A DNA stretch of 64,000 bases, taken from contig AODO01000073.1 in the NCBI GenBank assembly GCA_000341795.1, forward strand, positions 1 to 64,000. Direction: 5' to 3'. The translations under genes and the position numbers were made by a program. Origin of the DNA: Rhodococcus triatomae BKS 15-14 (GTDB taxonomy: Bacteria; Actinomycetota; Actinomycetes; Mycobacteriales; Mycobacteriaceae). The notes below the pieces were generated by a model that was not told where the DNA came from, searched no databases, and saw only the letters and a program-made list of their open reading frames with translations. Positions 46,681 to 55,518 of the stretch are shown in pieces (position 1 is the first letter of the stretch; each line of letters starts with the position of its first letter).

Positions 46681-47912
46681 GCGCTCAGCTCTGCCTCGAG
46701 CTGCAGGGCGAAGGACTCCCGCAACAGCACGTCGTTGGGGTTCTCCGGCAGCTCGGTGAGCGGGCGCGCGACCTCGGACGGGGTGGGGCCGTACTTCACG
46801 GCGAGCGGAGCCAGCGCGTCGAGGTCGAAGTCGTAGAGTTCGGCCGCGTTCTCCGCGAACAGCTTCCGCAGCTCCGTCTCCTCGACGTCGTGCATGACCT
46901 GGCGGATGCACTCGCGAGTGAACGGGTACGTGCCCTCGTTGTGCGGGTAGTCGCTCCCCCACATGAACTTGCCCTCGCCGAGGGTGTCGCGCGACGCCAT
47001 GTCCTGTGCCGACGGCATCGTGGCGCCGACCCACACGTTGCGGCGGAAGTACTCGCTCGGACGCAGCGGCAACTGTTCGTCCTCGCTGTAGAACAGCTCG
47101 CCGATCCTTCCGGTGCGCTTGACGCGCAGGTCGACCGTGTCGAGTTGACGCATGAGGTCCGGAGCCCAGGCGCAACCCTGCTCCGAGACGGCGAACTTGA
47201 GCTTCGGGAACCGCTCGAAGACACCCGAGAGGATCATCTGCACCAGCGGGCGCATCGAGTAGAAGCCCACCTCGTTGATGTAGAGCATCGAGGCCGTCCG
47301 GTAGCGACCGTAGTCCGGCAGACCGGTGCCCGCATGACTGTTCACCGGCACTCCGAGGTCTTCGCAGACCTCCCACAAGCGGTCGTACCCGGGGTCGTAC
47401 AGCGGCTTCACCCACTTGACGTCGGGCGCGAGGTTGGGCAGCAGGATGCCGCCGCGCAGCCCGTTCTCCTTGACCCACGTCACGTCCGCGACGGCCTCGT
47501 CGACGTCGTTGAGGAAGATCTGCGCGACACCTGCGCGCTGCGCGGGGGCGTCGCTGCAGAAGTCCTTCAGCCACCGGTTGTGGGCGCGGATACCTGCCAG
47601 GCGCTTCTCGAAGTCCTCGCCGCGCGGCGGGCCGGCGAGCACCGCGGCGCTCGGAAAGAACGGCGGCACCGTGTTCGGGAAGAGCACCTCACCGACCGTG
47701 CCGTCCTGACGAGTCTCCGTGATGCGGCGCTCGTTGTCCCAGTTGCGAGTTCGGCCGTCGTCGACCAGGTCGCGATAGGGGTTCTTGTACCTGCCGCGCC
47801 ACGCGTCGAACTCCTCGTGCCACGTGGATTCGAGGTACTCGCGATAGGTGGCGTGGTCGGCGCCGGCGTGACTGTCGGCAGAGATGAGGATGTACGGGCT
47901 CTCGTTCGTCAT
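46677..47912 (-). CDS. Amidohydrolase-family protein, first gene of the catabolic operon
   Basis: The 411-residue protein of the amidohydrolase_2 type begins with ISADSHAGADHATYREYL (DSH instead of DxHxH). It has VPVNSHAGTGLPDYG, KFAVSEQGCAWAPDL and a canonical-looking GKFMWGSDYPHNEGTYP with the metal-type Asp. Related proteins decarboxylate or hydrolyse aromatic and carboxylic substrates. ATG at 47912 has GGAGAG ten bases before it. It is followed without gaps by the other five genes; two repeated elements stand upstream. Confidence 0.87.
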   Translation of the reverse strand: MTNESPYILISADSHAGADHATYREYLESTWHEEFDAWRGRYKNPYRDLVDDGRTRNWDNERRITETRQDGTVGEVLFPNTVPPFFPSAAVLAGPPRGEDFEKRLAGIRAHNRWLKDFCSDAPAQRAGVAQIFLNDVDEAVADVTWVKENGLRGGILLPNLAPDVKWVKPLYDPGYDRLWEVCEDLGVPVNSHAGTGLPDYGRYRTASMLYINEVGFYSMRPLVQMILSGVFERFPKLKFAVSEQGCAWAPDLMRQLDTVDLRVKRTGRIGELFYSEDEQLPLRPSEYFRRNVWVGATMPSAQDMASRDTLGEGKFMWGSDYPHNEGTYPFTRECIRQVMHDVEETELRKLFAENAAELYDFDLDALAPLAVKYGPTPSEVARPLTELPENPNDVLLRESFALQLEAELSA

Positions 47913-47930
47913 TGCGGCTCTCCTGATCAC

Positions 47931-48031
47931 CAACACAAAATGAAACCGTGTTCTATTTCTTCTCCTCGAGAGTATCGCGCATAGCCCGCTTGTCAAGGCC
48001 GAGTCTCGAACACAACTAGAACCGTGTTCCA
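47931..48031 (-). promoter_or_regulatory. Two repeated operator-like elements upstream of the catabolic operon
   Basis: Two copies of AACACAA-n4/5-AACCGTGTTC (plus-strand reading) lie at 47932-47953 and 48009-48029, spaced about 77 bp. The second contains the perfect palindrome GAACCGTGTTC. They stand 19 and about 97 bp before the start of the first amidohydrolase gene, where a repressor site would act. The likely binder is the operon's own TetR. The centre (n3) differs by one base from the KstR consensus (n2). Confidence 0.55.
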
Positions 48032-48060
48032 CACACGACGGACGGGACTCGAAACGCCCG

Positions 48061-48092
48061 GGAGCCCACCGGCCCACGGGCCGGTGGGCTCC
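48061..48092 (-). terminator. Intrinsic terminator after the DegT-family gene
   Basis: A 14-15-bp GC stem (48061-48075 with 48078-48092) with a minimal loop lies 18 bp beyond the minus-strand stop at 48110. It separates the DegT-family gene from the catabolic operon promoter region. Confidence 0.7.
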
Positions 48093-48109
48093 CCGCACGC
48101 CTCGGCGTA

Positions 48110-49333
48110 CTACTGCGCCGTCGTCGCGAACCCGGACGCGAATGCGTGGATGCTGGCGACCACGTGATCGAGTTCCTCGTCACTCATGCCGTGGCTCATA
48201 CCGAGCGACATGCCCCGCTCGAACACCTCGTCGGCGTTGGGCAGACCGCCCTCGGGAACGCGATACTCGACGTTCCGCATCATCGGATGGCGAGTGACGT
48301 TGCCGCTCCACACCGTTCGGGTGTCGATCCCGGCCCCCTCGAGCGACTCCTGCAGATCCGATCGATCGAAGCCGGCGCCCTCACGGATCGTCACCGGGTA
48401 ACACAACCACGCGGTGTGGAAGCCCTCCAGCGGCTTGGGCAGGCGGAACAGGTCCGGATAGGCACCGAAGGCAGCGCTGAAGGCATCGAAGATCTCGTGA
48501 CGGCGCTTGTAGTTGACCTCGAGCTTGCTCAGCTGCACCAGACCGAAGGCCGAACCCAACTCCGACGGTTCGAAGTTCCACGGCAGCACGTCGAAGATGA
48601 AGTCGTTGTCGTAGGCGACGCCGTCGAGTTCCTCGCGGAAGACCTGGCCGGTCCTCGCCTGCTCGGACCCGAAGAGGTGCGGCTCGGAACGGCGACCCCA
48701 GCGGCGCAGCATCAGACCCCTGTCACGCAGCTTCTCGTCGTCGAGGCACACCATGCCACCGTTCCCCGCGGCCGTGATGATGTGCGACATCGCGAAGCTG
48801 GTCACCGTGATGTCCGAGCGGGAGCCGGTCCTCGTACCACGCAGGGTCGTTCCGATGCAGTCACACGAGTCCTCGATCACCTTCAGGTCGTGCCGGTCGG
48901 CGATCGCCCGGATGACATCCCAGTCCGGGGCGTTTCCGGCGAGGTTCGGAACCAGGATCGCCTTGGTCCTGTCGGTGATCAGCTCCTCGATCTTCGAGGT
49001 GTCGACGTTGTAGGTGTCGGGCTCGACATCGACGAACACCGGAACCCACCCCCCGCGCACGATCGGCGAGACATCCGTGGAGAACGTGAGCGGCGAGGTG
49101 ATGACCTCGGACCCCTTCGGCAGATCCAGCAGCTCGAGCGCCAGGTACAGCGCGGACGAGCCCGAATTGCACATCAGGCCCAGTTTCTTGCCGTACAGGT
49201 CGGCTACCCGCCGCTCCATCTCGGCGACGTTCTTGCCGATCTTGAGCGCGAACGGGCCACCGCGCAGAACCTCGAGGCACGCCTCGATCTCACGCTCGTC
49301 GTGCACACTGCGGGCATAGACAACCCTGGTCAT
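48110..49333 (-). CDS. DegT/DnrJ/EryC1 family PLP enzyme, ColD-like sugar 3-dehydratase type
   Basis: The 407-residue sugar aminotransferase-fold enzyme has CNSGSSALYLAL, VFVDVEPDTYNVD and the PLP Asp region EDSCDCIGTTL. At the usual PLP-lysine position it has His184 (SFAMSHIITAAGNGG). Lys-to-His is the mark of ColD and E1-type dehydratases that remove a sugar hydroxyl. The [2Fe-2S] cysteines of E1/RfbH are absent after RRWGRR, so ColD-like chemistry is favoured. No other deoxysugar genes are adjacent. ATG at 49333 has GAGGAG seven bases upstream. A TTTGAA-n6-TTCAAT site upstream suggests control by the divergent TetR. Confidence 0.85.
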   Translation of the reverse strand: MTRVVYARSVHDEREIEACLEVLRGGPFALKIGKNVAEMERRVADLYGKKLGLMCNSGSSALYLALELLDLPKGSEVITSPLTFSTDVSPIVRGGWVPVFVDVEPDTYNVDTSKIEELITDRTKAILVPNLAGNAPDWDVIRAIADRHDLKVIEDSCDCIGTTLRGTRTGSRSDITVTSFAMSHIITAAGNGGMVCLDDEKLRDRGLMLRRWGRRSEPHLFGSEQARTGQVFREELDGVAYDNDFIFDVLPWNFEPSELGSAFGLVQLSKLEVNYKRRHEIFDAFSAAFGAYPDLFRLPKPLEGFHTAWLCYPVTIREGAGFDRSDLQESLEGAGIDTRTVWSGNVTRHPMMRNVEYRVPEGGLPNADEVFERGMSLGMSHGMSDEELDHVVASIHAFASGFATTAQ

Positions 49334-49515
49334 GGAATCTCCTCGTATCGGTGTCGAAAGGCGCCTGCAGTGCCGACCGGTTCGGGGTTCCGCCGGACCC
49401 GACGTCGATTCGGACCGGAAGCCGTCCGGCCACACACTCCAGGTACGCATGCATGCCCCGAGGGCAGCGGCGGCGGATGCACTTCGGGCGATCCGCTCGG
49501 TGAGTGAAGTGAACG

Positions 49516-49533
49516 TTTGAACGTTCATTCAAT
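49516..49533. promoter_or_regulatory. Candidate TetR operator in front of the DegT-family gene
   Basis: TTTGAACGTTCATTCAAT fits TTTGAA-n6-TTCAAW, the same pattern as the site at 49691-49708. The 362-bp gap 49334-49695 holds this site, a weaker relative (GAGCGATCGTTCGC, near 49631-49643), and no gene that I can support. Confidence 0.6.
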
Positions 49534-49689
49534 CGGAATATAGATCGACACGATCACACCGTCAAGACCGTGACGGCAACTCGACACCCGCAGGGTCGAC
49601 GCTCAAGGACACTGCTGCACAGGGTCATTGAGCGATCGTTCGCAGGCCACCCGAGCGCGATTGACCGTGCACCGTCCACCCCCTACAGT

Positions 49690-49709
49690 GTTTGAATGAT
49701 CGTTCAAAC
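49690..49709. promoter_or_regulatory. Candidate TetR auto-operator covering the TetR start codon
   Basis: GTTTGAATGATCGTTCAAAC is a 20-bp palindrome with one mismatch pair, and the TetR ATG (49696) lies inside it. A bound repressor would block initiation of a short-leader or leaderless transcript. It shares TTTGAA-n6-TTCAAW with 49516-49533. Confidence 0.65.
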
Positions 49710-50340
49710 GGAACGGGCCGGGGCGCACGGGAACCAGGACCGCAAGTCGGAGATCCTCGGCGCCGCCGCCACCGCGTTCGCGGCGGGCAGCATCGCGGGC
49801 ACCTCGATGCGCGAGATCGGCGACGCGGTCGGGCTGAACGCCGGCGCGCTCTACCACTACTTCCGGTCGAAGAACGCCATCGTCAACGAGTTGGTCACCG
49901 GATACCTGTCCGAACTACTCGCCGACTACCGTTCGACGAACCTCGACGACCTCGCACCGCGTGACAGGCTGAAGGCGATCGTGGACGTCTCGCTCGCCAC
50001 CGGCGCCGCACGACCCGACGCGACGAAGGTGTACCACGCGGAGTTCGCCAACCTGCGCAACCTCCGTGACTACGCCGAGGCCCGCCGACTCGCCGACTCG
50101 ATCCAGACCATCTGGCTGGAGGCGATCGACGCGGGCAAGGACGCCGGTGTCCTCCGGAAGGACGTTCCCTCCAAGGTCTTCCACCGGTTCCTGCGCGACT
50201 CCGTGTGGTTCAGCGTGTACTGGCGCAAACCCGACGACCCGTACACCCTCGAGGAACTCTCCGAGGACTGCCTGGCGGTGTTCCTGGACGGCATGGCCCT
50301 GCGACCCGCCGACGCGCACGCCCCCGATCCCGATCGGTGA
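49696..50340 (+). CDS. TetR family regulator divergent from the DegT-family gene
   Basis: The 214-residue protein has a TetR DNA-binding domain (about 15-65, TSMREIGDAVGLNAGALYHYFRSKNAIV) and a helical C-terminal domain resembling KstR2/FadR-like actinobacterial TetRs in outline. ATG at 49696 is the only start before the conserved helix and lies within its own palindromic operator; no ribosome site is evident, so translation may be leaderless. It likely controls itself and the DegT-family gene. Confidence 0.88.
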   Translation: MIVQTERAGAHGNQDRKSEILGAAATAFAAGSIAGTSMREIGDAVGLNAGALYHYFRSKNAIVNELVTGYLSELLADYRSTNLDDLAPRDRLKAIVDVSLATGAARPDATKVYHAEFANLRNLRDYAEARRLADSIQTIWLEAIDAGKDAGVLRKDVPSKVFHRFLRDSVWFSVYWRKPDDPYTLEELSEDCLAVFLDGMALRPADAHAPDPDR

Positions 50341-50379
50341 ACGAGGAATTCGGCGGCGCCGAAGCCGCCGATACTCGGA

Positions 50380-51228
50380 TCAGAGCATCAATCGGATCAG
50401 GTCTGCGGTGCGGACGAGTCCGGGCAGAGCCGCATCCGTCGATCGCGGATGCAACGCATGGACCGCGAGCCGGAACATCAAGGCCCGCAACAACATTTGT
50501 GGCCACTCCGGAAGATCCTCCCAGCGGCCGACGAGTTCCTCGTCGGCGCCGCCCCAGGAGATGGCGTCGACGACCACGACACCCGCGGCCCACGCGGCGG
50601 GGCGCCAGTACGGAGTGATGTCCGTCAGCCCCGGCGCCTCCGAGCCCTGGAAGAGCACGGTGCCGAACAGGTCACCGTGGACCAGCTGATCCGGGCTGTG
50701 CACCTGCTTGCGCAACGTCGCGAGTTGCCCGATCAATTCGATGCTGGTGCGGCCGTCGGCGGACGACGGCTCGAACTGCCCCTTCACACCCCGCAGCGGC
50801 ACCTGCTCCCAGGCGGATCGGTCCGCCGCGACGAACACGTCCACGTCCTGCCACGGCGGCACCGGCGGCTGCATCAGGAATCGGGGGCGTTCCAACGCGG
50901 CGGTGACCGCGTGCAACCGGAGTGACATCGACACCACCTCGTCGTGCCGGGGCTCCGCCGTCCCGTCGATGAACGTGTCCGCCCGCCAACCCGATACGAC
51001 GTAGCGGCCGTCGGTGGCCCGCACCGGACGCGCCAGCCGCACGCCGTCGGGGTTCAACGTCTCGCGCACCTTCGCCGACCAGGCCGCGCGAGCGTGATCG
51101 GCGACCGGCGACAGCACGACGTCGCCGCACCGCCAGCCGCCTTCCCAGTCCGGGCCGAGCGCAACCGGGGTCGTCTCCCGCAGCCCGAAGGTGGAACGCA
51201 CATGCAGAGGAGGTTCGACGGAGCTCAC
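50380..51228 (-). CDS. TIGR02569 family protein (Rv3205c-like), phosphotransferase-like
   Basis: The 282-residue protein has an aminoglycoside-phosphotransferase-like outline: DQLVHGDLFGTVLFQG corresponds to the HGDxxxxN loop, but the Asn is replaced, and DITPYWRP stands where a DxD metal motif would be. Kinase activity is therefore doubtful. Members sit beside moeZ in mycobacteria, as here. GTG at 51228 is chosen; the ribosome site is weak. It marks the return to the conserved gene order. Confidence 0.82.
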   Translation of the reverse strand: MSSVEPPLHVRSTFGLRETTPVALGPDWEGGWRCGDVVLSPVADHARAAWSAKVRETLNPDGVRLARPVRATDGRYVVSGWRADTFIDGTAEPRHDEVVSMSLRLHAVTAALERPRFLMQPPVPPWQDVDVFVAADRSAWEQVPLRGVKGQFEPSSADGRTSIELIGQLATLRKQVHSPDQLVHGDLFGTVLFQGSEAPGLTDITPYWRPAAWAAGVVVVDAISWGGADEELVGRWEDLPEWPQMLLRALMFRLAVHALHPRSTDAALPGLVRTADLIRLML

Positions 51229-51308
51229 GCCGCCAACGCTACCGCCGAGCCCGCCGCCTCTCGGCGCTGACGCGCCATAAAGTCGCCACGCCGATACACC
51301 GTGAACGC

Positions 51309-52508
51309 CTAGTAGGTGGGCAGGCTCGGGTCGACCTGCGCGGCCCACGCCGTGATGCCACCCTGCAGATGCCTGGCGTCGGAGAACCCGGCCTGCTTGA
51401 GAGCCGCCAACACCTCCGCGGAGCGGATCCCCGTCTTGCAGTACGCGACGATCGGTCGGTCCTGCGGTAACTCGGCGAGCGCCTCCCCGGAGAGGATCCG
51501 GCCCTTCGGCACGAGGGTTGCGCCGTCGATGTGCACGATCTCCCATTCGACCGGCTCGCGGACGTCGATCAGCGCGACGTCACCGGCCGTCACGAGTGCC
51601 GCCAGTTCGGGCGCGGTCACCGTCCCGTCCGCTGCCGCGTCGCGCGCGTCGTCGGTGACGACCCCGCAGAACGCGTCGTAGTCGATCAGCTCGGTGACCG
51701 GTGCACGGCCGGGATCGCGCCGCAGCCGGATCGTGCGGTAGTTCATCGACAGGGCGTCGTAGATCATCAGGCGCCCGAGCAGCGGTTCGCCGATCCCGGT
51801 GATCATCTTGATCGCCTCGGTCGCCATCACCGAGCCGATCGACGCGCACAGCACGCCGAGCACACCGCCCTCCGCGCAGGACGGCACCGTCCCGGGGGCC
51901 GGCGCCTCGGGGTACAGGTCGCGGTAGTTCAGTCCCCGATCGTCCGGAGCAGCCTCCCAGAACACCGACACCTGACCCTCGAACCTGTAGATCGACCCCC
52001 AGACGTACGGCTTCCCGGCGAGGATCGCGGCGTCGTTGACGAGGTATCGAGTCGCGAAGTTGTCGGTGCCGTCGAGAATCAGGTCGTACTGCGAGAAGAG
52101 GGCGACGGCGTTGCCGCTGTCCAGGCGGAACTCGTGCAGTCGGACGTCAACCCTGTCGTTGATCTCCAGGATGGAGTCGCGCGCACTGTGCGCCTTCGGG
52201 CGACCGACATCGGACCGGCCGTGGATGACCTGTCGTTGCAGGTTCGACTCCTCGACCTCGTCGAACTCCACGATGCCGATCGTCCCGACACCGGCCGCAG
52301 CGAGGTAGAGCAACGTCGGGGAACCGAGGCCACCGGCGCCGATGACGAGGACCTTCGCGTTCTTGATCCGCTTCTGGCCGGTCACGCCGACGTTCGGAAT
52401 GATCAGGTGTCTGCTGTACCGGGCCACCTCGTCGCGGTCGAGGTCCGCGGCCGGTTCCACCAGCGGCGGCAGTGGACTGCTGACGGAAGTCGATGCGGGA
52501 GACGCCAT
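51309..52508 (-). CDS. moeZ: MoeZ, adenylyltransferase/sulfurtransferase with rhodanese domain
   Basis: The 399-residue protein has an E1-like adenylation domain (about 20-270) with VIGAGGLGSP, DEVEESNLQRQ and DLILDGTDNFATR. A C-terminal rhodanese domain (about 290-395) has the persulfide Cys in VAYCKTGIRSAE. MoeZ adenylates and thiocarboxylates small sulfur-carrier proteins for molybdopterin, thiamin and cysteine synthesis. ATG at 52508 is used. It is followed 80 bp later by the TIGR02569 gene. Confidence 0.93.
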   Translation of the reverse strand: MASPASTSVSSPLPPLVEPAADLDRDEVARYSRHLIIPNVGVTGQKRIKNAKVLVIGAGGLGSPTLLYLAAAGVGTIGIVEFDEVEESNLQRQVIHGRSDVGRPKAHSARDSILEINDRVDVRLHEFRLDSGNAVALFSQYDLILDGTDNFATRYLVNDAAILAGKPYVWGSIYRFEGQVSVFWEAAPDDRGLNYRDLYPEAPAPGTVPSCAEGGVLGVLCASIGSVMATEAIKMITGIGEPLLGRLMIYDALSMNYRTIRLRRDPGRAPVTELIDYDAFCGVVTDDARDAAADGTVTAPELAALVTAGDVALIDVREPVEWEIVHIDGATLVPKGRILSGEALAELPQDRPIVAYCKTGIRSAEVLAALKQAGFSDARHLQGGITAWAAQVDPSLPTY

Positions 52509-52632
52509 ACGCCCATTGTCCCCGCCGCCGGCGTCGCCGCGGACGGTGCCCCCGGCGCGCGCATCCGTGCCGTCGCGCATTCGACTACCGTCCACCCCGT
52601 CACCCACCCGGCAGGCAATCCCGAGGAGCCCG

Positions 52633-53079
52633 ATGACCGAGTCCGCAGCCGATCCCGCCGTCCACCGGACGGCGATCACCGTGCGCTGGTCCGACATGGA
52701 CGCGTTCAAGCACGTGAACCACGCGCGGATGGTCACCCTGCTGGAGGAGGCGCGCATCGACTGGCTCGCCTCTGTCGATCCGGAGGTCGCGGCATTGTTG
52801 CGCCACTCGGTCGTCGCGCATCTCGAGATCCGGTACCGGACTCCCCTGGCCCACGCGGACAGTCCCCTGCAGGTGTCGATGTGGCTGGCGCGGGTGCGCA
52901 GCGCCGACCTCACCGTCCACTACGAGGTCCGGGCCGCGGGCGCCGCGGCGGATTCCCGCCCCGCGGTGGAGGCGTCCACCCAGTTGGCACTCGGCGATCC
53001 CTATGCGCGGACCCTCCGGCGGCTCACCGACGAGCAACGCGGCGTGCTCGCGCCGTGGGTGCGGCCGAACGGATCGTGA
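52633..53079 (+). CDS. Acyl-CoA thioesterase, 4-hydroxybenzoyl-CoA thioesterase-like hotdog fold
   Basis: The 148-residue protein has the hotdog/4HBT signature RWSDMDAFKHVNHARMVTLLEEAR, with the catalytic Asp and the HVNH turn, and IRYRTPLAHAD. ATG at 52633 has GAGGAG seven bases upstream. Substrate unknown; likely a broad acyl-CoA thioesterase. It is divergent from moeZ. Confidence 0.9.
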   Translation: MTESAADPAVHRTAITVRWSDMDAFKHVNHARMVTLLEEARIDWLASVDPEVAALLRHSVVAHLEIRYRTPLAHADSPLQVSMWLARVRSADLTVHYEVRAAGAAADSRPAVEASTQLALGDPYARTLRRLTDEQRGVLAPWVRPNGS

Positions 53080-53095
53080 TCTGCTCGCCCGGGCG

Positions 53096-54142
53096 TCAGC
53101 CCCGGGGGTAGGGCCAGGGGTTGAACCGGCAGGTCTTGCCGTCCATCGGCACGACGCCCTCGGGGTCGAGCTTGGCGATGTCGTTGTTCGAGGTGCCGAA
53201 CGTCTGCTGCATCATCACGGGCGCGAGGCCGCCGTCCGCTTCGCACGGCTGGTGCGCCTGGTAGCCGACTGCGTGCCCGACCTCGTGGTTGATCAGGTAC
53301 TGCCGGTACGACCCGATGTCGCCTTGGAACGCCACCGCTCCGCGCACCCAGCGTGGCTCGTTGAGGACGACGCGGTCGATGCCCGGGTTGTAGCAGGACA
53401 CCTCGAGCTGGATGTCGTATCCGCACGCCTCGCGAATCGTCATCTGCGACGTCAGCGAGATCCGGAACGTCGGCTCTCCCGCGTCGATCCGCTGGAAGGC
53501 GAACCGGGCGTCGTTGGTCCAGCTCTTCGGATTCGCAAGGGTCTGGTCGACCATCCGGGCGAACGACTCGTCGCCGCCGAATCCCGTGGTGTCGATGCCG
53601 TCCTCGACCTCGACCGTGTAGGTGAAGACCTGCTCGGTACCCTGGCCGACCTTGGGCGAGGTCCCCGGGAGCACTCGCCACGTGCCCGCCCCCTCGGCGG
53701 TGAACGGGCCGCCGTCGGGGAGGGTCCCGGAGGAGATCGACTCCGCGAAGGCGCCGTCCGCCTGCGGCGGCACGCCGATGATGCCCGTCCCGTCCACGCT
53801 CGTGCTCCGCGTCCCGAAACCGGGCAGCCCGTCCTCGGCGGTGTCGGTCGGTCCCCCACCGCGAAGCGCGTCGACCAGTACCAGCACCGTCACGACCGCG
53901 AGCACCGGAATGGCGTAGGCCCGCCACCCGTAGGTGGCGACGAATCGGCCCAGCCTGCTCTGCTTGCGGACCTGCCGATCCGGGCGTGGTCCACGTGTGC
54001 GCCCGGTGTCACCACTGACCGGGTCCCACAGCGCACGCAGTGGCTGATGCGATCCGACGCGGTTGTCCGTCCGGTCGTCGACCCGGCCCTCGCGGCCGGG
54101 ATGTCCACCACCCCGCAACCGCGGTCCACCTCCATCCGTCAC
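53096..54142 (-). CDS. DUF3152 membrane-anchored putative metalloprotease (Rv3207c-like)
   Basis: The 348-residue protein has a hydrophilic N-terminus (1-74), one membrane anchor (about 76-92) and an extracytoplasmic domain. That domain carries the zinc motif HEVGHAVGYQAH at 286-297, an HExxHxxGxxxH arrangement typical of metzincin-type proteases. Four cysteines (about 240-300 and near the end) could form disulfides. The family is annotated only as DUF3152. GTG at 54142 includes the cytoplasmic tail. It converges with the thioesterase gene. Confidence 0.88.
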   Translation of the reverse strand: MTDGGGPRLRGGGHPGREGRVDDRTDNRVGSHQPLRALWDPVSGDTGRTRGPRPDRQVRKQSRLGRFVATYGWRAYAIPVLAVVTVLVLVDALRGGGPTDTAEDGLPGFGTRSTSVDGTGIIGVPPQADGAFAESISSGTLPDGGPFTAEGAGTWRVLPGTSPKVGQGTEQVFTYTVEVEDGIDTTGFGGDESFARMVDQTLANPKSWTNDARFAFQRIDAGEPTFRISLTSQMTIREACGYDIQLEVSCYNPGIDRVVLNEPRWVRGAVAFQGDIGSYRQYLINHEVGHAVGYQAHQPCEADGGLAPVMMQQTFGTSNNDIAKLDPEGVVPMDGKTCRFNPWPYPRG

Positions 54143-54374
54143 GAACCCAGGGTCTCACAGTCGCCGCGGCGCTCCGGGCGGGCGCGCCGGGCGAGGCCAC
54201 CGGCGACGCGGCGCCGCAACACGCCACGACCTGCGCCGCAGCGCCACCGCACACACTGGAAACCAGCCCGTGACAGTGACCTGGAATACTCGGGGGCGGT
54301 TGCATCCGCCAATTCACGGATGCCCGGACGCAGGTTCGGTATTGTTCGATGACTTTGTGCACCCGGCGCCGTGA

Positions 54375-55079
<705 letters not shown>

Positions 55080-55108
55080 CACGACGGGCGGCACCGACCG
55101 GACCGACA

Positions 55109-55144
55109 CGAACGGGACGCGGAGACCTCTCCGCGTCCCGTTCG
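55109..55144. terminator. Bidirectional intrinsic terminator
   Basis: A perfect 17-bp stem (55109-55125 with 55128-55144) lies between the convergent TetR and DUF3107 genes and would stop both transcripts. Confidence 0.8.
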
Positions 55145-55169
55145 GCGTTCTCGGACCGTGCGGCGCCGA

Positions 55170-55397
55170 TCAGCTGGTGAAACCGACCTTGCGGCTGTCC
55201 GCCTGACCGATCTCCACGTATGCCACCTTCGCCGCCTGGATCAGGAACTTGCGGCCCTTCTCGTCGAGAAGCGTGAGCACGCCCGCAGCGTCGCCGCCGA
55301 TCGCCGCGGAGACGAGTTCGGTCACCTCGTCGGGGGTCTGCGCGCTGTTGACGATCAGCTCACGCGGGCTGTCAGAAATGCCGATCTTGACCTCCAC
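55170..55397 (-). CDS. DUF3107 family small protein (Rv3208A/TB9.4-like)
   Basis: The 75-residue protein begins MEVKIGISDSPRELIVNSA and ends YVEIGQADSRKVGFTS, matching the actinobacterial DUF3107 family of small ATP-associated or unknown proteins. GTG at 55397 has GGAGG nine bases upstream. Role not established; conserved position next to Rv3208-like TetR supports the call. Confidence 0.88.
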   Translation of the reverse strand: MEVKIGISDSPRELIVNSAQTPDEVTELVSAAIGGDAAGVLTLLDEKGRKFLIQAAKVAYVEIGQADSRKVGFTS

Positions 55398-55518
55398 GGC
55401 CAACCTCCGAAGTCTCGTGCCATCACTACCGGTGCCCAGGCTAGTGCAGTCGCATGCCCCGCCACCCGCACGCGGCGTGTGCTGATAGCGAACAGCGCCG
55501 CGACGTCGGTCGACCGCG

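Noticed and set aside
47931-48031. KstR operator reading of the repeats
   Set aside because: KstR sites have AAC-n2-GTT; both copies here have a 3-bp centre, so a KstR call is not supported.
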